6,018 bases of DNA from Bacteroidales bacterium (GTDB lineage Bacteria; Bacteroidota; Bacteroidia; Bacteroidales; UBA10428): NCBI GenBank assembly GCA_003508755.1, contig DNTK01000160.1, forward strand, positions 1 to 6,018. The letters run 5' to 3'. Position numbers and translations under genes: made by a program. Position 1 is the first letter of the stretch. Each line of letters starts with the position of its first letter. Below the pieces are notes generated by a model. It had not been told where the DNA came from. It saw only the letters and a program-made list of their open reading frames with translations, and made no database searches. Positions 1 to 5,670 of this stretch are shown here, in pieces.

Positions 1-244
1 CGGCACATTCACGACAAAAAGTACATTTATCCTTATCTATATTGGGTATTAATTGAAAAATTTCTTCTTGTTTTTCCTTATACGCACCCTCAAAGAATAT
101 CAGGTCATTTGGTTCTTCCACATCACAATCGACCAATTCTATTCTGTTAGCAAAAACTTTATTAAGCATGCTATATAAGTTTACAGCAATAGTTGTCTTT
201 CCTGTACCTCCTTTTCCACTTGCTATTGCAATTTTGTATGGCAT
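1..244 (-). CDS. MinD-type P-loop ATPase with inserted ferredoxin motif (COG1149-like), 3' part missing
   Basis: This frame is not closed: 81 residues are visible and the rest lies beyond the left window edge. The protein begins MPYKIAIASGKGGTGKTT, with the deviant Walker A motif KGGTGKT at residues 11-17 typical of the MinD/Mrp/ParA ATPase class. ELVDCDVEEPN follows at about 36-46, the switch region usual in MinD-like proteins. At residues 74-80 a CxxCxxC run (C74, C77, C80) starts a 4Fe-4S ferredoxin-like insertion, which distinguishes the COG1149 'MinD superfamily ATPase containing an inserted ferredoxin domain' from cell-division MinD. Members of this group are cytoplasmic and are linked to Fe-S or other metal cluster handling; some belong to the orange-protein complex of sulfate reducers. 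The start codon lies 7 bp past the stop of the DUF89 gene, so the two are probably co-transcribed. A second, paired ATPase often follows in such clusters, but that cannot be seen here. Family assignment is firm; the exact role is inference. Confidence 0.92.
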   Translation of the reverse strand, partial: MPYKIAIASGKGGTGKTTIAVNLYSMLNKVFANRIELVDCDVEEPNDLIFFEGAYKEKQEEIFQLIPNIDKDKCTFCRECA

Positions 245-251
245 GTCAATT

Positions 252-1094
252 TCAATTTAGCTTGGTTACTATTAAGTCGTTCTTATTACAGCTCAACATT
301 TCTGCCATTGGTTTGCATTTTGCCATAAGCAGAAAAAAGGTGTTTGGATGATTCTCGTTCATTAATCCCTCAAAATTTCCCTGACCTTTTGAGATGATTG
401 CATCTGCATTATGATAAACTTGTAAAAACTCTTCGGAACAGAACTCTAATAAGGTTGAAGGAGCATCAAAACCATTATCTATTACTTTACATAGCTTGTC
501 GATACCTGTTTGTTTAGCATCATCAAGTGTAATGTCGTTAATGACAGGCGCACCCCTTGTTACAAAAGTTATATTGGGATGCTGAATAGTTTCGAGCAAC
601 AAGCGATCGAAAAATATCTCCCCGGCATTGTCTCCCAGGTATAGAATATTTTTCGCTTGCTGAATAGCTTTCTCTAACTCCTTAGATTTATCGATGCTCA
701 GTGATGCATTTAACAGACTTTTTATTTGTTCTTTAAAATCACCCTTAACACTGTGCGCTCCATAATCGATTATATTACCTGCTACAGCAAGCTTTACTGT
801 CGTATGAAATGGATTTTTGTTATTATCAAGGTAGTTTCGCCAATATCTATAATCGGCTAATAACAATTTATTGGCACTTAGTTTCTCACTGGCATATAAA
901 TCTTTGGCATTCAATTTTTGCTTGGCTAATCGGTGTATGTCAGTTGCCAATTTGGGATTAACCATATTGCGGTTATTACCTAATATTTTATGCACTGAGA
1001 AGATAAAATCCTCAGCAACACTGTTAGAAGGTTTAAACTTATTAAGCAGGTTTTGCACCGTTTTTATATGACAGAAGTAGCACTCTGGTCTCAT
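252..1094 (-). CDS. DUF89/ARMT1-like metal-dependent phosphatase (damage-control phosphatase family)
   Basis: The protein has 280 residues, close to the usual length of prokaryotic DUF89 proteins (PF01937). Visible family marks, in order: an N-terminal CxxC (C5, C8) typical of the archaeal/bacterial subgroup; GNIIDYG at 106-112; the DNAGEIFFDR block at 155-164, whose D155 and N156 correspond to metal ligands in characterised relatives; VTRGAPVINDITLDDA at 178-193, with D187 the likely third ligand; KGQGNFEG at 236-243; and a CKP near 260. Characterised DUF89 proteins are Mn/Ni/Co-dependent phosphatases that remove damaged or surplus sugar phosphates or related metabolites; the substrate here is unknown. 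The start was chosen because it directly precedes the conserved PECYFC segment. It lies 12 bp after the upstream NifX-like stop and no Shine-Dalgarno is visible, as is normal in Bacteroidota. Its position between a cluster-binding protein and a ferredoxin ATPase suggests a redox or metal-linked task, which is inference. Confidence 0.9.
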   Translation of the reverse strand: MRPECYFCHIKTVQNLLNKFKPSNSVAEDFIFSVHKILGNNRNMVNPKLATDIHRLAKQKLNAKDLYASEKLSANKLLLADYRYWRNYLDNNKNPFHTTVKLAVAGNIIDYGAHSVKGDFKEQIKSLLNASLSIDKSKELEKAIQQAKNILYLGDNAGEIFFDRLLLETIQHPNITFVTRGAPVINDITLDDAKQTGIDKLCKVIDNGFDAPSTLLEFCSEEFLQVYHNADAIISKGQGNFEGLMNENHPNTFFLLMAKCKPMAEMLSCNKNDLIVTKLN

Positions 1095-1106
1095 TCAACA
1101 ACTCTA

Positions 1107-1475
1107 TTAATGTCCGCCACATTCGTGGTTAGCTCCATGATTGCAATAATTGGCCGTAAAGGTTAGTTTTCCTTTTAGGTGTCCTTCTATCAGTTCAACC
1201 GCACTTAAATGAGGAGCACCGACAAAAGCGTTTACACCATTCTGATTAAAGAGGTTTATAGCTTTTTGCCCCATACCTCCGGCAATAATATCTGTTACAC
1301 CTTTTTCACCAAGCCATCGAGGCAACAGACCAGGTTCGTGAGGAGGAGGTACCACTTTTTCTTCTGAAATAATCTTATCCCCTTCGGTATTAACCAAGGC
1401 GAAAAACTTACAATGCCCAAAATGGGCATCTAATATTCCTGCTTCGTTAACAGGGACTGCGATTTTTTTTGTCAT
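1107..1475 (-). CDS. NifX/NifB-type dinitrogenase iron-molybdenum cofactor family protein with Cys/His-rich tail
   Basis: The protein has 122 residues and matches the Nitro_FeMo-Co domain (PF02579) shared by NifX, NafY, the NifB C-terminus and the orange protein ORP. The visible marks are MTKKIAVPVNE at the start, HFGHC at 18-22, PPPHEPGLLPRWL near 43-55, and DIIAGGMGQKAI at 62-73 followed by a hydrophobic strand ending FVGAPH. Family members bind or carry metal-sulfur clusters in the cytoplasm. Beyond the usual domain end is a short tail, CNHGANHECGGH (111-122), with two cysteines and four histidines, a plausible extra metal site. No nitrogenase structural genes are present, so a nitrogen-fixation role is not supported; a general cluster-carrier role of the ORP type fits better. 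It starts 5 bp after the ZIP transporter stop, which points to co-transcription. It is clearly diverged from the second family member at 2537-2854. Confidence 0.92.
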   Translation of the reverse strand: MTKKIAVPVNEAGILDAHFGHCKFFALVNTEGDKIISEEKVVPPPHEPGLLPRWLGEKGVTDIIAGGMGQKAINLFNQNGVNAFVGAPHLSAVELIEGHLKGKLTFTANYCNHGANHECGGH

Positions 1476-1480
1476 AGTAT

Positions 1481-2224
1481 TTAAATTTTTCTTATGATAT
1501 ATATGATTAATATGCCTGTGAAAATCAGGCTTATTTGTACTAATGAATCTTTGAGATTTGTTTTTCTATGCATTTGCGGTACAAGATCAGCCAGGGCTAT
1601 ATAAATGAAACTTGCTGCTGAAAATGCCAATACATAAGGAGTTAACTTGTTTGCAGCCTCAAGAGTAAAATAAGCCAGCAAACCTCCAAAGTATGTTGTA
1701 ATCCCTGATAAAAGATTGAATACTAGTGCTTTTTTCTTGGAATACCCGTTGCTAATCAGCACCCCAAAATCGGCTAATTCTTGCGGTATCTCGTGAGCAA
1801 AGACTGTAAGGGTTACTAATATCCCAAATTTATAGGATGTAAAAAAAGCTGCAACTATAATTACTCCATCAATAAAATTATGGAGTGCATCGCCAATTAA
1901 AATCAAAGGAGCAGTAGCACTTTTATGTCGCTCACAGTTTTTATTTTCACATGCACGCCACAAAATCAGTTTTTCGAGCAAAAAGAACACTATAATTCCG
2001 GTTAATGTAAAACCTAAGATAATTTCTGTATTTTCTGCTGCTTTAATGGCTTTAGGCAGCATACCAAGGAAGGCAGCTCCTAACAATGTTCCTCCTGCTA
2101 ATGTGAGCAAATGAGACGACACTTTTTCTAACTTCTTGTCTTCAAAAAATAGCAATCCACCAGCGAGAAATATACTTCCTACACTTCCAATGGTCAATGA
2201 AATAATAATATATAGAATAAGCAT
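1481..2224 (-). CDS. ZIP-family divalent metal transporter
   Basis: This 247-residue integral membrane protein belongs to the ZIP (ZupT/SLC39-like) family, which imports Zn2+, Fe2+ or Mn2+ into the cytoplasm. Hydrophobic helices are visible at about 2-26, 36-57, 67-88, 107-130, 132-156, 166-190, 194-213 and 228-245, giving the eight-helix layout of the family. The two signature metal-binding segments are present: HNFIDG at 115-120 (helix 4) and HEIPQE at 144-149 (helix 5). The loop between helices 3 and 4 (about 89-105) contains C92, C97 and H100, a possible metal-sensing or docking site, shorter than the His-rich loops of many ZIPs. The frame starts after an 83-bp gap containing a strong hairpin, so it may be expressed at a different level from the upstream genes. 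It ends 5 bp before the next NifX-like gene. Co-location with metallocluster proteins suggests supply of iron or another metal to them; the ion cannot be told from the sequence. Confidence 0.93.
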   Translation of the reverse strand: MLILYIIISLTIGSVGSIFLAGGLLFFEDKKLEKVSSHLLTLAGGTLLGAAFLGMLPKAIKAAENTEIILGFTLTGIIVFFLLEKLILWRACENKNCERHKSATAPLILIGDALHNFIDGVIIVAAFFTSYKFGILVTLTVFAHEIPQELADFGVLISNGYSKKKALVFNLLSGITTYFGGLLAYFTLEAANKLTPYVLAFSAASFIYIALADLVPQMHRKTNLKDSLVQISLIFTGILIIYIIRKI

Positions 2225-2246
2225 TTCAGCACTTTTAGTTAGAACT

Positions 2247-2282
2247 AAATAATCGCATGCCTAATTTGGCATACGATTATTT
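2247..2282 (-). terminator. Operon-internal hairpin between the DUF5320 and ZIP genes (attenuator, partial terminator or processing stem)
   Basis: The arms AAATAATCGCATGCC (2247-2261) and GGCATACGATTATTT (2268-2282) are complementary at 14 of 15 positions around a 6-nt loop. The one mismatch, C2256 against A2273, becomes a G-U wobble when the minus strand is transcribed, so the minus-strand RNA can form an uninterrupted 15-bp stem. The 3' arm on that strand ends in ATTATTT, but no long uridine run follows. I therefore favour a partial terminator or an RNA-stability/processing stem over a classical strong terminator. Confidence 0.65.
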
Positions 2283-2307
2283 ACATTGCACTTTAAGCTA
2301 CTTGGAA

Positions 2308-2532
2308 TTAAGTGTTACCTCTTCCTTTCCTTCTGCCTAAGCCTCGGCCTGCTTCTCTGCTCAATCCAAATCCTTTTCCAACTCCACGACCAAGTCTTCT
2401 TCCTTTACCACTTCGGGTTTCATTAGCATCAAGTTGTTCACTAGAATCCTCTTTGGGGGGATTACATTTACCCAATTTACGGCCTGTTTGAGAACCTTGT
2501 CCCTTCGGGCCTGTTCTGTCAAATCCTGGCAT
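2308..2532 (-). CDS. DUF5320-type small Gly/Arg-rich protein
   Basis: A 74-residue protein starting MPGFDRTGPKGQGSQTGRKL, which closely resembles the N-terminal signature of DUF5320 proteins (generally MP-G-DRTGP-G-GP-TGR-G-G-C). One cysteine follows at residue 23. After an acidic, polar linker (about 27-40) comes a strongly basic tail (41-72) built of Gly and Arg/Lys with repeated GRG/GKG units. The frame is open for 12 more codons upstream, but the start at 2532 is preferred because it begins exactly at the family signature and lies 4 bp past the stop of the preceding NifX-like gene, whereas the longer form would overlap that gene. DUF5320 genes commonly sit beside DUF134, NifX/ORP and MinD-type ATPase genes in anaerobes, as here. 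The molecular function is unknown; the basic tail suggests binding to nucleic acid or an acidic partner, which is inference. Confidence 0.85.
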   Translation of the reverse strand: MPGFDRTGPKGQGSQTGRKLGKCNPPKEDSSEQLDANETRSGKGRRLGRGVGKGFGLSREAGRGLGRRKGRGNT

Positions 2533-2536
2533 AATT

Positions 2537-2854
2537 TTAATGTTTAAGTTTTCTAATAATGCTTTCAATAGTCAGGTCATCATCTTGTAAGATAACCATC
2601 TGAATGTCAAACTTTTCTAAAAGGTCTTTTGCTTTTGGACCGAAGTCACCCGAAATTACCTTCTCAACTTTTAGTTCTACTGCTTTTTCAGCAGCCTTTG
2701 TTCCTGCACCATTACTAGAGTGAACATTTGAATTTTCTATAAATTCAGTTTCTCCAGTTTGGTCATCATAAAGACAAAACCACGCAGCCCTTCCAAATCG
2801 CTTATCAAAAGCAGCAGTAATTTTGTTTTCAGATGAGGTTATAATTGTTTTCAT
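2537..2854 (-). CDS. NifX/ORP-type metallocluster-binding protein
   Basis: This 105-residue protein is made up almost entirely of one Nitro_FeMo-Co (PF02579) domain. Recognisable elements are MKTIITSSENKITAAFDKRFGR at the start, WFCLYDD (25-31), HSSNGAGTKAAEKAVE (45-60) and VISGDFGPKAKDLL (66-79). The GDFGPKA element is the pattern seen in ORP and MTH1175-like proteins. The proteins in this group are cytoplasmic and bind iron-sulfur or mixed molybdenum-copper-sulfur clusters. Cys27 is the only cysteine, so a bound cluster would need non-cysteine contacts or a partner protein. The start codon overlaps the stop of the DUF134 gene (ATGA at 2851-2854), indicating translational coupling. It lacks the Cys/His tail of the paralogue at 1107-1475, so the two probably differ in role. 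Confidence 0.92.
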   Translation of the reverse strand: MKTIITSSENKITAAFDKRFGRAAWFCLYDDQTGETEFIENSNVHSSNGAGTKAAEKAVELKVEKVISGDFGPKAKDLLEKFDIQMVILQDDDLTIESIIRKLKH

Positions 2855-3261
2855 ATATCATTTTTTAAAAAATTTATATCAGTAGAGGAACATATTGCAC
2901 AACAGTGCCTCTTTTGTGTTTTTGGAATAGTAAAACGTGCATGACATTTTTGGCACACGTACCAATTTTTGTCAAGTAATGCATTGCCATATGCTGTTCT
3001 AATTTCTTTAACTTCGACCATTGCTTTGGCAACTTTTCTTCGCGCACTTTCGTGGATTCTGGCAAAAGTTGGTCGGGATATACCCATTAGTTTTGCAGCA
3101 GTTTCGTGGTTCAATAAATCATAATCCGCCAACTTTATGGCTTCATATTCTTCATAGAGCAATTCGATATACTCTGAATCTGTTTTATTGGTTCCATGCG
3201 GCTTAAAGGTTTTAAAGCCTGGTGGAGCAACTACTTTTCTAAGTCTTCTACGTCTTGGCAT
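2851..3261 (-). CDS. DUF134 (UPF0251) family DNA-binding regulator with C-terminal zinc ribbon
   Basis: A 136-residue protein with the DUF134 architecture. A basic N-terminus leads into the family hallmark around residues 11-20 (PPGFKTFKP). An acidic helix follows (28-48), then a sigma-70 region-4-like helix-turn-helix at about 49-76 (NHETAAKLMGISRPTFARI followed by ESARRKVAKA). The C-terminal part carries C103 and C106, then C120/C121 and C124, which would form a zinc-ribbon or small redox/metal site. Proteins of this type are predicted transcription regulators, but to my knowledge little is proven. It is the first gene of the minus-strand operon and overlaps the next gene by 4 bp. Two matching palindromes stand 21 to 61 bp upstream of its start, so autoregulation in response to metal or redox state is a reasonable inference. 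Confidence 0.92.
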   Translation of the reverse strand: MPRRRRLRKVVAPPGFKTFKPHGTNKTDSEYIELLYEEYEAIKLADYDLLNHETAAKLMGISRPTFARIHESARRKVAKAMVEVKEIRTAYGNALLDKNWYVCQKCHARFTIPKTQKRHCCAICSSTDINFLKNDI

Positions 3262-3281
3262 ACAAATAGATACACATTATT

Positions 3282-3297
3282 ATGAGAATATTCTCAT
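3282..3297. promoter_or_regulatory. Proximal operator palindrome
   Basis: ATGAGAATATTCTCAT is a perfect 16-bp inverted repeat. It covers the predicted transcription start of the minus-strand operon and ends 21 bp from the DUF134 start codon. It shares the ATGAGA-N4-TCTCA frame with the distal palindrome. The likely ligand is a dimeric helix-turn-helix repressor; which one is unknown, and the DUF134 product is the nearest candidate. Confidence 0.65.
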
Positions 3298-3299
3298 TA

Positions 3300-3307
3300 C
3301 AAATATA
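3300..3307 (-). promoter_or_regulatory. Bacteroidota-type promoter -7 box of the DUF134-led operon
   Basis: Read on the minus strand this is TATATTTG, a perfect match to the Bacteroidota primary-sigma -7 consensus TAnnTTTG. The expected -33 position (about 3327-3330) reads TTTT instead of TTTG, a weak match. Transcription would begin near 3293-3295, giving a leader of roughly 32-34 nt before the DUF134 start codon. The box lies in the short gap between two palindromes, so binding at either would obstruct the polymerase. Confidence 0.65.
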
Positions 3308-3308
3308 A

Positions 3309-3322
3309 TGAGATATATCTCA
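3309..3322. promoter_or_regulatory. Distal operator palindrome
   Basis: TGAGATATATCTCA is a perfect 14-bp inverted repeat inside the -33/-7 spacer of the minus-strand promoter. With flanking bases it reads ATGAGATATATCTCAA, matching the proximal palindrome at all outer positions of its half-sites apart from the last base. The centres are 26 bp apart, about two and a half helical turns. Confidence 0.6.
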
Positions 3323-3725
3323 ATAAAAAAATATTTATGCTTTTTATTCAGAAGTAAAACAGATTACACGGAAGGTGTAAGGGATTTTTGTTTATTTGAC
3401 TGAACCAATGCCAAAGCTTTGGAAAAAAAAATATCATGCTTGTCATCCCGAAGTAATTCCTTCAGAAAAACAACATACTCCTGTGGTCACGAATTTTTTA
3501 ACAGCACAATAACTGACGGTTTAGACTCCAACCCAAACCACTTATTATCGTCTGCTTTAAAGTATCGGTAAAATGTACCGTATAAATATTTACTTATAAT
3601 CAATATAAATAAGTGTGTTTATAATTGATCTGTTAGACTTTTTTTAGAAATTTGGGCCCCAGCAATAAACATGGAAAATAGTTCATGTAGCTTTAGACCG
3701 ACAAAATCGAAATAAATATATAATA
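3323..3725. other. Divergent intergenic region without a recognisable gene
   Basis: About 400 bp of AT-rich DNA between the operator/promoter of the leftward operon and the DUF4914 gene. No convincing coding frame or structural RNA was found on either strand. It contains a 12-bp palindrome CCAAAGCTTTGG (3411-3422), followed by an A-run in the plus direction and so not a plus-strand terminator. It also has a small inverted repeat CGGTA-N5-TACCG (3566-3580) and two similar 11-mers, TTATAATCAAT near 3594 and TTATAATTGAT near 3619. The TGTCATCCCGAA-like stretch near 3440 recalls short dispersed intergenic repeats in Bacteroidota, but no full repeat unit is evident. Confidence 0.6.
3624..3654 (+). 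promoter_or_regulatory. Weak candidate promoter for the DUF4914 gene
   Basis: ATTG at 3624-3627 followed, after 19 bases, by GAAATTTG at 3647-3654 approximates the Bacteroidota TTTG-N19-TAnnTTTG layout, with one mismatch in each box. Transcription would begin near 3661, leaving a leader of about 65 nt. TAGCTTTA at 3688-3695 is an alternative -7 box but has no matching -33 element. Neither choice is secure. Confidence 0.3.
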
Positions 3726-5648
3726 ATGGATCTATTTAAAATTCTTGATGAAAAGAATATTGAGCTTTCTGAGAATATTCGCAAGGTATTAACAGAATGC
3801 AAAAGCCTTACCGTCTTTGATACAACTCATGATTTGGCCATTGCTTCAACAAACGGAGAAAGGGAATATGAAGTTAAATATGATATTCCCGGAAAAGGAG
3901 AGTATACTGAAGCAATTGTTCAGCGTGTAAAGAACGGTATTTCTGCTAATTACACAGAGGCTTATATGCGCCGAAGAGACCCTGGAACCATGTCCATTGC
4001 AGATGATAAACCCACCGATAAAAAGCGTTTTAATGAAAAATATGGCTTTGAATTTTCAAGCATTCAGGCCGAAACCTTCGATTGGCTGAAAGAACAAGAC
4101 CTGGCTGTTTTCTTCTATTTTGCAGGAAGGGTTAATATTGGATCGTTGGGAATCGCTATTTGCCCCGCTAATGCAGCATTTTTTGCCATGGGACTGTCTA
4201 TGCTGCAGGAAATTGTACCTGTTAAGGAGTTAAAGCAAGAAGCAGAAATTAAATCAGTAATTTATGTTGCACCTACCTTCAGACATACTCACTTTAAAGG
4301 CAAGCAGGTAGTTGTTCATAACAGAACACAAAAAGTTCACGAACTGTATGCCTATAATTTATACCCGGGACCAAGTGCTAAAAAAGGATTATATGGGGTA
4401 TTGTTAACACAGGGTGAAACAGAAGAGTGGTTAACTGCCCATTGTTCTGCTGTGCAATCAATAAGTCCATACGATAATATAACCACCTTTATGCACGAAG
4501 GTGCCAGTGGAGGCGGTAAAAGTGAGCTGCATCAGCATATTGTACGCGAATCGGACGGACGCGTTAAGCTTGGAACAAACACCATAACCGGTGAGGAGCG
4601 TTTCATCACCATACCAAGATTTTGTAATTTTAAACCGGTTGCAGACGACATGGCTTTTTGTCATCCCTCGCTACAACGCCAGGATGGTAAATTACAAATA
4701 ATCGATGCTGAAAATGCATGGTTTGTTCGAGTTGACAGTGTAAACCAATATGGTGATGACCCATTTCTTGAGAAAACAACAATAAACCCCAGTGAACCAT
4801 TACTATTCTTAAATATCGAAACACAACCAGAATCAACAGCACTTATCTGGGATCATATAGAGGATGAACCAGGCGTAAGATGTCCAAATCCGCGTGTTAT
4901 ATTACCAAGACGTGCCATAAAAGAAGCCGTTGATAAACCCGTTGGTGTAGATATCAGAAGTTTCGGTTTAAGAAACCCGGTTTGTACAAAAGAAAATCCT
5001 ACCTATGGTATTGTGGGTCTGTTTCATGTGCTTCCACCAGCATTAGCATGGTTATGGCGATTGGTTGCTCCACGTGGTCATAAAAATCCAAGTATCGTAG
5101 GAACCGGCGCAATGGAAAGTGAAGGGGTAGGTTCGTACTGGCCATTTGCAACCGGTAAAAAAACGATTCATGCTAATATGCTGCTCAAGCAAATAATTGA
5201 AACGCCAAGAACAACCTTTACACTAGTTCCTAACCAGAATATTGGAGCATGGAAAGTGGCTTTCAAACCTCAGCTCCTTATGCGTGAGTACCTTACAAGA
5301 AGAGGTGCTGCAAAATTAAGAACCGATCAGTATCAACCAGCGCGTTGTTCACTATTAGGTTATGAATTAAATTACATGACTATTGAGGGTTCTAAAATTC
5401 CATCTCGCTTCTTGAAAGTATACAACCAACAAGAAGTTGGTACAGAAGGATATGATGCAGGAGCCGAGATCCTGGAGAAATTCTTCAAAGAAGAATTACA
5501 GAAGTATTTACAGGATGATTTATTGCATACAGGAAAACGAATTATAGATGCTTGTCTCTCTAATGCAAGTGTGGAAGAATACAATCAGATTATTCCTATG
5601 AGTTTCCAGTATGGGTACTCTTTTAACAAGATTGAAGATTTTGAATAA
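3726..5648 (+). CDS. DUF4914 family protein, a divergent PEP carboxykinase-like P-loop enzyme
   Basis: The protein has 640 residues, near the usual size of DUF4914 proteins (about 630), and no signal peptide or membrane helix, so it is probably cytoplasmic. Compared from memory with E. coli ATP-dependent PEP carboxykinase, the signature blocks appear in the right order. RRDP at 83-86 stands where GRSP carries the substrate-binding arginine; LYPGPSAKKGLYG at 212-224 matches the WYGGEMKKGMF block with its lysine Mn ligand. HCSA at 239-242 matches the histidine Mn ligand. GASGGGKS at 259-266 is the P-loop, and VADD at 305-308 is the kinase-2 aspartate site. NPRVILP at 388-394 resembles NTRVSYP, and LFHVLPPAL at 432-440 resembles AFGVLPPV. 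A LVPNQNIGAWK segment (500-510) sits where NTGW-G lies. It is about 100 residues longer than E. coli PEPCK, including extra sequence between P-loop and kinase-2 and at the C-terminus. The fold call is well supported; the reaction is not known, and PEP carboxylation, decarboxylation or a kinase activity remain open. It stands alone, closed by a terminator. Confidence 0.88.
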   Translation: MDLFKILDEKNIELSENIRKVLTECKSLTVFDTTHDLAIASTNGEREYEVKYDIPGKGEYTEAIVQRVKNGISANYTEAYMRRRDPGTMSIADDKPTDKKRFNEKYGFEFSSIQAETFDWLKEQDLAVFFYFAGRVNIGSLGIAICPANAAFFAMGLSMLQEIVPVKELKQEAEIKSVIYVAPTFRHTHFKGKQVVVHNRTQKVHELYAYNLYPGPSAKKGLYGVLLTQGETEEWLTAHCSAVQSISPYDNITTFMHEGASGGGKSELHQHIVRESDGRVKLGTNTITGEERFITIPRFCNFKPVADDMAFCHPSLQRQDGKLQIIDAENAWFVRVDSVNQYGDDPFLEKTTINPSEPLLFLNIETQPESTALIWDHIEDEPGVRCPNPRVILPRRAIKEAVDKPVGVDIRSFGLRNPVCTKENPTYGIVGLFHVLPPALAWLWRLVAPRGHKNPSIVGTGAMESEGVGSYWPFATGKKTIHANMLLKQIIETPRTTFTLVPNQNIGAWKVAFKPQLLMREYLTRRGAAKLRTDQYQPARCSLLGYELNYMTIEGSKIPSRFLKVYNQQEVGTEGYDAGAEILEKFFKEELQKYLQDDLLHTGKRIIDACLSNASVEEYNQIIPMSFQYGYSFNKIEDFE

Positions 5649-5670
5649 AAATTAATATCACAAAGAAAAT

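Noticed and set aside
871..1071. A 66-codon plus-strand open frame.
   Set aside because: It is entirely antisense to the well-supported DUF89 gene and has no recognisable features.
2533..2568. A 12-codon upstream extension of the DUF5320 frame (MKALLENLNIKI).
   Set aside because: It overlaps the end of the preceding NifX-like gene and precedes the conserved MPG-DRTGP start, which lies 4 bp past that gene's stop.
1107..2854. Nitrogen-fixation gene cluster, suggested by two NifX-like proteins.
   Set aside because: No nifHDK, nifE/N or true nifB is visible, and this domain is common in non-fixing anaerobes as ORP-type proteins.
2874..3206. Open frames inside the DUF134 gene (2874-3065 minus, 3021-3206 plus).
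   Set aside because: Both are alternative-frame shadows of a gene with clear family motifs.
3188..3403. A 71-codon plus-strand open frame across the operon promoter.
   Set aside because: It is antisense to the DUF134 N-terminus, runs through the operator palindromes and shows no family resemblance.
3411..3422. CCAAAGCTTTGG palindrome as an intrinsic terminator.
   Set aside because: On the plus strand it is followed by A residues, and on the minus strand the T-run precedes rather than follows the stem, so neither direction fits.
4458..5584. Three minus-strand open frames of 68-70 codons (4458-4664, 4630-4842, 5372-5584).
   Set aside because: They are antisense to the DUF4914 gene, low in plausibility and unlinked to any promoter.
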